From a virus: a DNA stretch of 23,086 bases. The stretch spans positions 1 to 23,086 of the IMG/VR virus record IMGVR_UViG_3300046454_000041; one strand, 5' to 3'. Under the pieces are notes generated by a model that was not told where the DNA came from, made no database searches, and saw only the letters and a program-made list of their open reading frames with translations. Positions within the stretch are counted from its first letter, which is position 1. Each line of letters opens with the position of its first letter. The position numbers were made by a program, and so were the translations under genes. Positions 6,347 to 13,329 of this stretch are shown here, piece after piece.

Positions 6347-7057
6347 TTACGCCGTCGGCGTCGGCTTCGCGCCCCAGTCCTTGTCGATTTCGAACACCCA
6401 CGCAAAGCCGGTCTTGCCTACGCCCTCGCTGCCGTCGCTGCACTTTTTGGGTGCCGCCTGCGGATAGACTTCGACCGGAACCCAGTGGCCGCCGACAACC
6501 GGCGCTTCACTCTTGGGCGCGGCGACCGGAAGGTCGTCTGAACCCTGCAGCCAGCCAACCGCCTTGGTTTCGCCATCGACCACGATGCAGATCCTGCCGG
6601 GCCGGTGCGGGGGCTCAGTCGGAAGCGTCTCGTCGATCGGCAGCTGGATGACCTGCACCACCGGCACGCGCGGCGTGGGGATCGGATGGCCGGGAGGTGC
6701 CGGAAGGATCGGACCCTGCGAAGGGTAGACCGGAAGGCCGGGCAGGCTGTTGTCGGGATGGCCGTAGCCGGGCAAGCCCTGATCGGGATGGCCGTAACCG
6801 GGGAGGCCATGCGAAGGATGAGGCGGCCTGCCGGGCAGGTCATGATCGGGATGGCCGTAACCGGGCAAGCCCTGATCGGGATGCGGATGTGTGGGGCGAT
6901 CAAAGCCCGGATCCACCGGCGGCGCGCCAGCGCCAAAGCCCGGATCAACCGGACGCCAGCCGGGCTGGCCGAAACCGGGGTCAACTGGACTCCAGCCGGG
7001 ACCGACTACGTCGCCAATATCAGCCACTCCGCGAATTACAACATGACGCAAAACCAT
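6347..7057 (-). CDS. Pro/Gly-rich repeat protein with C-terminal domain
   Basis: About 236 residues in three parts. The N-terminus has three PVDPGF units (about residues 25-52). The middle (about 58-115) is a degenerate 8-10 residue repeat built on HPDQGLPGYG. The last 100 residues form a compact domain (GRICIVVDGETKAVGWLQGS, then HWVPVEVYPQ and FAWVFEIDKDWG). From memory, proteins with GLPG-type repeats occur in the same genomic place in rhizobial and marine phages and are uncharacterised. The repeats may form an extended linker or a capsid-surface element. Tandem ATGs lie at 7060 and 7057. The GGGAG Shine-Dalgarno sequence is seven bases from the second and four from the first, so 7057 is preferred. 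A strong terminator follows. Confidence 0.65.
   Translation of the reverse strand: MVLRHVVIRGVADIGDVVGPGWSPVDPGFGQPGWRPVDPGFGAGAPPVDPGFDRPTHPHPDQGLPGYGHPDHDLPGRPPHPSHGLPGYGHPDQGLPGYGHPDNSLPGLPVYPSQGPILPAPPGHPIPTPRVPVVQVIQLPIDETLPTEPPHRPGRICIVVDGETKAVGWLQGSDDLPVAAPKSEAPVVGGHWVPVEVYPQAAPKKCSDGSEGVGKTGFAWVFEIDKDWGAKPTPTA
6706..6883 (-). repeat. In-gene repeats encoding HPDQGLPGYG units
   Basis: About six to seven degenerate copies of a roughly 24-30 bp unit that reads GATCGGGATGGCCGTA plus ACCGGG on the plus strand. Copies around 6770-6800 and 6845-6875 are nearly identical at the DNA level. Third-position changes between copies show that the peptide is what is conserved. Recent copies could recombine and change repeat number. 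Confidence 0.7.
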
Positions 7058-7076
7058 CATTCATCTCCCTGTTTCA

Positions 7077-7352
7077 TTACTGGCATGTTTCACGGTAGCG
7101 ACGGCAATTTCCCATGCCCTCCTCACCGCGCTCCGACTTGTATTCGCATGCGAGACGAAGCTCCTCGCATGTGCGGCCCCAGCTGCGATGACGACCATAG
7201 TCCGGCAGCGGATTCACGTGGACGCCGCCCGGTCCGATTTCGATCTGCTGGGAACGGGCGGAAATGATGAAGCCTGCAAAAGCGAACAGCAGGATCAGAA
7301 GCCCCAGAGCAACGGCCATTGCATGGTTGGCTGCACTTTTTTCGAAGCTCAT
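7077..7352 (-). CDS. Small single-pass membrane protein with Cys-rich tail
   Basis: A 91-residue protein. One transmembrane helix at about residues 11-31 (AMAVALGLLILLFAFAGFII) is followed by a soluble tail with four cysteines (TCEELRLACEYK and GNCRRYRETC). The tail pattern C-x6-C, then C-x6-C, recalls hypothetical proteins of Bradyrhizobium and relatives, which supports a rhizobial host (from memory). With the tail on the periplasmic side, it could form disulfides. GGAG lies before the ATG, and ATGA overlaps the previous stop. A role in the host envelope, lysis or superinfection control is possible but undecided. Confidence 0.65.
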   Translation of the reverse strand: MSFEKSAANHAMAVALGLLILLFAFAGFIISARSQQIEIGPGGVHVNPLPDYGRHRSWGRTCEELRLACEYKSERGEEGMGNCRRYRETCQ

Positions 7353-8506
7353 GGTTTCTCTCCATAGGCTTTGATCTTCTCGAGGCGGCCCTTGCCGCCG
7401 CCTGCAGCATGCTGGATCGGATAAGCCCGCCCGCCGGAAGCGCGCGGCATGCCACCCGGCGGAGGCATGGGCATCGGAGGCGGCCCGCCCATCGGAGGCG
7501 GCCCGCCTGCGCCCGGAGGCGGCCCGCCCGGCATTGCCGGAGGCGGCACCGGAATCGGACGCGGCGGCGGCGGAGCCGGAGGCCCGCCCGGAGGCTGCTG
7601 CTGTTCACCGCCGGGCGCGTGCGCCCCGATGATGATGTTGATATTGGTCCTGCCCTTGCCAGTCTTGCCGCCATGGGCGCGCGCGGCGCGCATCGAGCCG
7701 CCGCTGCACTTCTTTTCAGCCTGCTCAGCCTGATCGGCCTTGTCTTCCGCCTCGTCGGGATCTTCTCCCCCGCCTGCAGCGCGGTGGTGCCGCGCCAGTT
7801 TCTTGGCGCAAGCTTTGTCTTCCGCCTTGTATGGATGCTCGACCTTGCCGCCGCGCTTTTTCGGGGTCTCGCCGCCGCTGTTGTCTTCGGCGTACCCATG
7901 CAGACGTCCGGGGCCGCTCGAGCCATCGTCGCCCTTCTTCGGCAACACAACATCAGCGTTGTCTTTGGTGGATCCGCCCGCATCACGTTTTACCGCGCCG
8001 CCCTTCTTGACGTGCAGCAAACCGGGTGCGCCCTGACCGAACTGCATGCGCTGCGGAGCGACGCCTGCGACGTTCTGCGTGGCCTGCCCAGCCGCCGCAG
8101 CCTGTTGCGGGCTGGTGATGGCGTTGAAGCCGCCCAGCGGGCCGCCGCCAGCCTTTCCGCCGCGCTTCAGGCCGCCGACGTGCTTGCTGCCATAGATCGA
8201 CTTGTTGGCGTCCACCACATCGTTCATGGCGATTTCATCGGCGATCTTTCTCGGCATGCCTCCGCCGCTCTTGCGGCCAACGCGGCCACCGTGGGCATGG
8301 TGCTCCTCGCCGGTCACCGCGCCGCCGCGCTGATAGGCGCGTGGGGCGACCGGGCGCAGGCCAGCCTTGATGTCGGCGTTGAGCGGATCCGAGCCCTCGA
8401 CAGGCCCGAATGAGCTGGCGTCAACCTTGCCAGCTGACATATTGCCTCCCAGCCTTTGGGCTTTAGCCTTCATCGCTGCGCGGTATTGTTTTGCTTGTGC
8501 GGACAT
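7349..8506 (-). CDS. Large KGG/AHGGR-motif protein with Pro-rich tail
   Basis: A 385-residue low-complexity protein. It carries repeated glycine-pair motifs: QRGGAV near 59, AHGGRVGRKSGGG at 71-83, LKRGGKAGGG near 113, VKKGGAV near 166, KKRGGKV near 217 and RAHGGKTGKG near 276. A charged helix (DPDEAEDKADQAEQAEKK) falls near 250. The motif RTNINIIIGAHAPGG at about 286-300 precedes a Pro/Gly tail (300-352) and a final ASGGRAYPIQHAAGGGKGRLEKIKAYG. From memory, this arrangement recurs as an uncharacterised family in phages of Rhizobiales. It shares AHGGRxxRKSGG with the 103-residue protein at 1675-1986. AGAGGA lies before the ATG. A virion-internal, DNA-contacting role is only a guess. Confidence 0.65.
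   Translation of the reverse strand: MSAQAKQYRAAMKAKAQRLGGNMSAGKVDASSFGPVEGSDPLNADIKAGLRPVAPRAYQRGGAVTGEEHHAHGGRVGRKSGGGMPRKIADEIAMNDVVDANKSIYGSKHVGGLKRGGKAGGGPLGGFNAITSPQQAAAAGQATQNVAGVAPQRMQFGQGAPGLLHVKKGGAVKRDAGGSTKDNADVVLPKKGDDGSSGPGRLHGYAEDNSGGETPKKRGGKVEHPYKAEDKACAKKLARHHRAAGGGEDPDEAEDKADQAEQAEKKCSGGSMRAARAHGGKTGKGRTNINIIIGAHAPGGEQQQPPGGPPAPPPPRPIPVPPPAMPGGPPPGAGGPPPMGGPPPMPMPPPGGMPRASGGRAYPIQHAAGGGKGRLEKIKAYGEKP
7475..7528 (-). repeat. Three direct copies of a 15-bp GC-rich unit
   Basis: CGGAGGCGGCCCGCC occurs at 7475-7489, 7493-7507 and 7514-7528 (spacing 18 and 21 bp). Shorter partial copies follow at about 7538-7590. It lies inside the 385-residue gene and encodes GGPP-x units of its Pro/Gly tail. 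It is coding low complexity, prone to slippage. Confidence 0.75.
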
Positions 8507-8529
8507 GGTTTTAGTCCTCTCGGGTGTTT

Positions 8530-8543
8530 GGCCCCCGGGGGCC
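8530..8543. repeat. 14-bp perfect palindrome in the intergenic gap
   Basis: GGCCCCCGGGGGCC reads the same on both strands and lies in the 43-bp gap between the membrane-protein gene and the 385-residue gene. It could fold as a small GC hairpin at the 3' end of the membrane-protein mRNA. It has no T-tract, so it is not a standard terminator. Confidence 0.5.
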
Positions 8544-8549
8544 GGGAAG

Positions 8550-8804
8550 TTACGACCGCGGCAACTTGAGAGAGCCTGACGACAGCAGGCAGCTGATCAG
8601 ATCGAACGCGACGTAAATGACAAAAATGACCACGATCGCCCATACGACGATCTTGATGATCTGCAGGATGATGTTCACCGCATCACCAAAAATGCCAGCA
8701 TTGGCCACCACCCACGGCACGAACAGCTGCAGGATGGCGACGATTGCGCCGACGATCACGATCCAGATCAGCAGCTGTTGCAGCCAAGCGAGTGAAAAGC
8801 ACAT
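8550..8804 (-). CDS. Two-helix membrane protein, holin candidate
   Basis: An 84-residue protein starting at the ATG at 8804, which has both AGGAT and GGGGAG upstream. An earlier in-frame ATG at 8870 would run deep into the preceding gene and lacks support. Two strong hydrophobic helices fall at about residues 10-34 (QLLIWIVIVGAIVAILQLFV) and 49-73 (IIKIVVWAIVVIFVIYVAF). A short loop separates them, and the tail is slightly basic (SSGSLKLPRS). Small size and two helices are compatible with a holin, but no endolysin is seen in the window and the neighbours are virion genes. It may instead be a membrane-active virion or entry factor. Confidence 0.6.
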   Translation of the reverse strand: MCFSLAWLQQLLIWIVIVGAIVAILQLFVPWVVANAGIFGDAVNIILQIIKIVVWAIVVIFVIYVAFDLISCLLSSGSLKLPRS

Positions 8805-8808
8805 GATC

Positions 8809-11800
8809 CTAACTCCCCAAAGCGCGTTGGGCGTGTAGTTTGGCAGGTTTGGCCGTGACACGCAAAGCACGGTTCACCATATCGACATCGCCGCCGGTGC
8901 TGAACGCAGGCAGGCCCTTTTTGATCTTCTCACGCAACTCTTTCGGCAGCTTGACTGAGTGCAGCGTGGTCTGGGCGTCGTCGCCGCGCTTGCCGTGTTT
9001 GGAAGGGTGTTTGATGGTTACTGGTTCAAAATCAGCCTCATGCCCCAACTTTTTGAGAATCTCCTTGAGCCGGGTCGGCACCAGCTTGTCGTAATACGCC
9101 TTCATGCCTTCGCCGCCGCCGCGCAGATCGTCGCCGGTGAGCACATGCGCGCCGCTCTTCGGTTCGGTGGACAGCAGCCGGTTGGCCAGATCGCGACCGA
9201 CATACTGGTGCAGCTGGTCTGGTTCGACTTCCTGCGGCGACGCGCCAGCGCCAGCATGCTGGAAAGCATAAAGATGCTTCCGGCTAGGCTCATAGCGTAT
9301 TTCGCTGAAGTGCTTCTGCATCCCGTAGCGATCGGCATGCTCTTCGCCCGGCGTCCACGCCAGCCGATCGTGACCGCCTCGAGCCGCCTCGATCAAAGCC
9401 CTCTTGAGCCCCAGATCGGTCCAGCCGTTGGTCGAGCCAATATGTGGACCGGCAGGCACCGCCCACTCATGTTTGTGTAGCTTCTGAAAGCGCGCCTCTT
9501 CCGCCGGGTCGGCAAAGCCCTCTTTGCCACGGCGGCTGCGCATTTCCTCGAGGTTCTTCTGCCAGTCGGGCTCCGGCTCTGCGCCGCGCACGCCATGCTC
9601 ACGCGCACCCTGCCCCCAGTCGCTCTGCAGCTCCTCGAGGTGGAGCGCCTTCTCGCCATTGGGCAGCTTGCGATCGGACATGCGCAGGTGGGCCAGCACA
9701 TTGGGCTCATCCCAATGGCTGGAATGATAGTCTTTCGCTTTGGCCTTGGCGACATGCTCCTGCTGCAGCTGGCTGTAATGGCGCTGCGCCGCAGTCTGGG
9801 CGTCATGCAGGGTCTTGTATTCGGCCATCTTCTCGGGATTATCTTTGTCGAGCGCATACTGGTTGCGCATGTGCCAGCCATTAGCCGCCCAGTAAGTGTC
9901 GTTCTGGTGCTTGAGCGCCGCCTGCATCTCCGGCGTCGCCGGTGGCGTCGGCGTCTTGGGCGTGTGCATCACCAACTCGCGATAATTCTGGCCGCCGGGG
10001 ATTGAGTATTCCTCATATTTCGGGCCGCCTGCGCGCTCGCCCTCGTCATCCTCGTCGATGTCGTCGTCGCTGTGCGTGGTCTCGTTGATCCGCGGCAGGT
10101 TGAAGCGCATGTGCCCGGCAAGCTGGTCGCGCGTCACGCTTTTTTGATCGCCGAACTTGCCCATGGGGTTGGCGTGCGCCAGCTCCTCCGGCTTGACGCC
10201 CTTCATGCTGGCGATCATCTGCTGCGGCGAGCCCTTGGCCTGCGGCAGCGCAGCCGCGGCGTCGCCCGCCTGACTGTAGAGGCCGGATGGCGTGAGGGCG
10301 CGGGGAGCAGTCATGGCCAGCGCCTTATCGACCACGCCGCCTTCGGCGTAGCCGGGCACGCCAGCTTGTTTCAAGCCCTGCTGCACTTCCTGCGCGTGCC
10401 CAACGCCCTGCGCCATTTCCTCATTGATCGGCTGAACATTCTTCTGCTCGCCCATCATTTTGATAAAACTCGACCGCGCTCCAGCTGCTTCAGACAGCGG
10501 ATGCGTCATGCCTGCAGCATGATGCTTGAGCGCGAAGCCACGCTGCACTTCCGGCATGGCGTAGTGCGCCAGCACGTTGGGCACGTCGCCGACATACCTA
10601 CCGCCGGTGGGCACGGGATATGTATTGTGCTCGAACGCGGAGGCTTCCGGGTGCCCGCCCGTCAATTCGACGATGCGGTGCCCGAGCATGTGGCCGGGGG
10701 TCGTCAGCGCCGCCGGATCCGTCAGCGCAACGCGCGTGTGCCCGATATGCGGGACGCCTTTTGCATGCCACCCGGCCTTGTCTAGGTGCTTGACGACCAA
10801 GCTGCGCGCGGTCCCGGGCAATTTGAGCAGGTGATCGCGCGCCTCGCGCGGGTTGCTGAAGCCGGGCCAGTTTTCCATCGACGCCACCGCCTTGGCACGC
10901 GCCGCTGCGTCTGGCTCATGCGCGCCTTTTTTCAGTTCGGCGTCCAATTCCTGCGCCACTTTGGGATCCAGCGGCTGCGCGGCGATCTGCGACATCAGGG
11001 CGTCGCTCATCTGGCGGGATGAATCGACGCTCTGCGGGCCCATTGGCTTGTAAACGCCAAAAACTTTGCCGTGTTCGCCAAGTTTCTTGACCGTGTTGGC
11101 AAAACCGCTGGCGTTGCTCTGGGCATTGGCCCAAACCGCGCCTTTATTTGGCTCGCGCATGTAATCCGGGCCCGCATGCAGGTCCACAGGCCAGCCTAAC
11201 GCCTTGTCGTTGATGTGAGTCAGTCGTCCCAGCCGCGAACGGTCGCCGCCGACGTTAATTAGGCTCGCGCCCTTGTTTTTTCGGATGAAATCCTGCCAAT
11301 CCAGCTGTTTTACAGGCTTCGGCGTGACGCCCGGGATCGGTTCTACTGTCGAAGTGACATCACTGATCGGTCTGGTGCCGCCTTTGAAGTTGGAATACGA
11401 CATTCCCGACTTCGAATCGAAGGTTTGGTTGACGCCATGGGTCTTTTGAGCCAGCGCCAGCGCCTTTTTAACCAATTCTGGGTTTGGATTGGCGTAATCC
11501 GGCGTGTTTAGCAGCTGTTCGCGCACATTTTGGTCGCTCGCGCCCTTCCACAAGCCTCCCAGACCGCCTGCGCCTCCAAAAACTGCGTGCATGGAGCGTG
11601 CAAGTTCATGACTGCCTAGATCAGGCCACGTCCCGCCCGAGGTTTTGATGATGCTGCCGCCCTTGGCTGCGTAGCGCATGGCGTGCATCAGGTCGGCGTG
11701 CGTCGTTTGTTCGCCTGCCGACTTGTCCCAGATCGCATGATGGGCAAGGTGCTGGTAATAAGGCTCCAAATCTTCCGGTATGCCGAGCTGCAGCGCCTTC

Positions 11801-13329
11801 TGGCGTGCAGCCAGACGATCGACCGCCTCCTCTGCGCCGCCTACGCGCGACATCGGCTTGGCCGCCTCGCTGGTTGGCCTGCCGGTGTTGAGGATGAGCT
11901 GGCGCGCATCGAGCGTCGGCTGGTTGCCCATACCCAGCATCGAGCCCAGAAAGCCCGCCTTGGCGATGTTGACGCCCGGGACCGTCTTGATGAAGTGCCG
12001 CCACAGGGTAGGGTTGGCGTCTTTGTGGCGCGACGCCTGCACCATCTTGGAGACGTGGCCTTCCATGCCGGGCAGGTTATGCGCGGCCCACGCCAGCGCC
12101 TTGCCTTCGGTGTCGTTTTGCTTGCCGAATGGCCTGAATTTGCGCACGGCGTCGGCGATCGCGCCCTCGTGCACGCGCCCACGCTCGGCGTGGTGCAAGT
12201 ATTCCTGCCCCATTGGCGTATGCAGCCACTCGCCCATGGCTCCTTCGGGGCGGAGCGAGTCCACGCCTTCGGGCACTTGCCAGCCATTGGCCTCGAGCGT
12301 CTTGCGCGGCAGCGCGCCGCGACCGATCGAGGCGCGTGTGATGGCGTAAGCCTTGAGCAGGTCGCGCGGCGTCAGGCCCTTGGTGGCGGCCTTCTCGGCA
12401 GACTCGTCCATGAAGCGGCCAAAATGCTGCACATGCGACGGAATTTCGCTCATGTGGCCCAGATCGGCGTGGACGTCGGCCAGTGGCCGCCATGGCATAT
12501 CCTGCAGCTTCTGGGTCGGCGCATCCTGATAGCGGGATAGATCGATCGGCGGCTTAGCGGGAGCTGGCGGCGGCGCAGTCAGCTGGCCGCCGACGTCACG
12601 CCCGGGGCGTTCATCGGGTTCAAAGCTTTGAGGCTCGCGCCGCGGCAGGTCATAGACGCCATGCTGCTGGTTAAGCGCCTGCACTTCCTCGTGCGGCAGC
12701 ACGCGATTGACCTTCATGCCGCCGCTGATAATCCAGTTGCCGGTCATGTTGGGGTTGGTCTTGTAGCGATAGTGGCCGCCGTGCGGCACCTGATCAGTAA
12801 TGTGCGCGGTGGCCAGATTGGGCAGGCCGCTTTTCATAATCTGAGCCCGATTGTGGGCGACGCTCTGCCAATCGACGTCTGCCGGGTGCTCGACTTCCGC
12901 CCAGACATGCTCGGGCGGGCGCGTGTCGGGCGCTGTGAGCCCCTTCTGGCTTTTGGATCCGATGTGCGTGGCCACCGGCATGTCGCCAGAGTGCCAGCCG
13001 GGCCGGTAGGCCAGATCGCCGAGCTTGCTTTTAACCTTGCCTTTGTCCTTGCCCGGGGGACCGGCTTCGGCGCTCAGCCACTTGCCGATCGGTACCTCTT
13101 GGTTGGCGTTGACGTAGAGCGGGAACAGCTTGCCGTTCTTGTGCCGGAACAGCTTGTAGGCTTTGACCGTCTTCTCCGGCTCCGGCATGGTCGGATCGAC
13201 CGCGCCGCCGTCGGCGTAGCCTTCCGGTATGCCGCCATTGTGCATCGGCGCGCCGCCGCCGACGACATGCGGGATGTGCTTGTAGAGGTTGTGCGCCGTC
13301 AGCAGCGCCGAGCGGATGGCCCTGTTCAT
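8809..13329 (-). CDS. Giant polyvalent internal protein, 1506 aa
   Basis: A multi-domain protein. Domain 1 (about 55-230; KAYKLFRHKNGKLFPLYVN to VNRVLPHEEV) is an uncharacterised domain I have seen in other phage giants. A helical region follows. Segment 450-485 (VPGVNIAKAGF, then PTLDARQLIL) looks like the helix-hairpin-helix plus catalytic-Asp pattern of DNA glycosylases. A middle domain starts near 685 (INVGGDRSRLGRLTHIN). The last domain (about 1110-1480) carries GGQNYREL, LHLEELQSDWGQ at 1229-1240, and GGEGMKAYYDKLVPTRL, the signature of large polyvalent-protein-associated domains. Glycine-pair joints occur at YADGGAVD (38), YAEGGVVD (994) and STGGDVD (about 1478). Such proteins are thought to be packaged and injected. 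The ATG overlaps the portal stop (ATGA). Confidence 0.75.
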   Translation of the reverse strand: MNRAIRSALLTAHNLYKHIPHVVGGGAPMHNGGIPEGYADGGAVDPTMPEPEKTVKAYKLFRHKNGKLFPLYVNANQEVPIGKWLSAEAGPPGKDKGKVKSKLGDLAYRPGWHSGDMPVATHIGSKSQKGLTAPDTRPPEHVWAEVEHPADVDWQSVAHNRAQIMKSGLPNLATAHITDQVPHGGHYRYKTNPNMTGNWIISGGMKVNRVLPHEEVQALNQQHGVYDLPRREPQSFEPDERPGRDVGGQLTAPPPAPAKPPIDLSRYQDAPTQKLQDMPWRPLADVHADLGHMSEIPSHVQHFGRFMDESAEKAATKGLTPRDLLKAYAITRASIGRGALPRKTLEANGWQVPEGVDSLRPEGAMGEWLHTPMGQEYLHHAERGRVHEGAIADAVRKFRPFGKQNDTEGKALAWAAHNLPGMEGHVSKMVQASRHKDANPTLWRHFIKTVPGVNIAKAGFLGSMLGMGNQPTLDARQLILNTGRPTSEAAKPMSRVGGAEEAVDRLAARQKALQLGIPEDLEPYYQHLAHHAIWDKSAGEQTTHADLMHAMRYAAKGGSIIKTSGGTWPDLGSHELARSMHAVFGGAGGLGGLWKGASDQNVREQLLNTPDYANPNPELVKKALALAQKTHGVNQTFDSKSGMSYSNFKGGTRPISDVTSTVEPIPGVTPKPVKQLDWQDFIRKNKGASLINVGGDRSRLGRLTHINDKALGWPVDLHAGPDYMREPNKGAVWANAQSNASGFANTVKKLGEHGKVFGVYKPMGPQSVDSSRQMSDALMSQIAAQPLDPKVAQELDAELKKGAHEPDAAARAKAVASMENWPGFSNPREARDHLLKLPGTARSLVVKHLDKAGWHAKGVPHIGHTRVALTDPAALTTPGHMLGHRIVELTGGHPEASAFEHNTYPVPTGGRYVGDVPNVLAHYAMPEVQRGFALKHHAAGMTHPLSEAAGARSSFIKMMGEQKNVQPINEEMAQGVGHAQEVQQGLKQAGVPGYAEGGVVDKALAMTAPRALTPSGLYSQAGDAAAALPQAKGSPQQMIASMKGVKPEELAHANPMGKFGDQKSVTRDQLAGHMRFNLPRINETTHSDDDIDEDDEGERAGGPKYEEYSIPGGQNYRELVMHTPKTPTPPATPEMQAALKHQNDTYWAANGWHMRNQYALDKDNPEKMAEYKTLHDAQTAAQRHYSQLQQEHVAKAKAKDYHSSHWDEPNVLAHLRMSDRKLPNGEKALHLEELQSDWGQGAREHGVRGAEPEPDWQKNLEEMRSRRGKEGFADPAEEARFQKLHKHEWAVPAGPHIGSTNGWTDLGLKRALIEAARGGHDRLAWTPGEEHADRYGMQKHFSEIRYEPSRKHLYAFQHAGAGASPQEVEPDQLHQYVGRDLANRLLSTEPKSGAHVLTGDDLRGGGEGMKAYYDKLVPTRLKEILKKLGHEADFEPVTIKHPSKHGKRGDDAQTTLHSVKLPKELREKIKKGLPAFSTGGDVDMVNRALRVTAKPAKLHAQRALGS

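Noticed and set aside
6706-6883. Possible CRISPR-like array of repeats
   Set aside because: The repeats are in-frame coding units of a Pro/Gly protein with no regular unique spacers.
7319-8413. Plus-strand Arg/Ala-rich open frame of 364 codons
   Set aside because: It is a mirror of the low-complexity KGG gene. The repeats and Arg-rich text arise from GC-rich codons read on the other strand.
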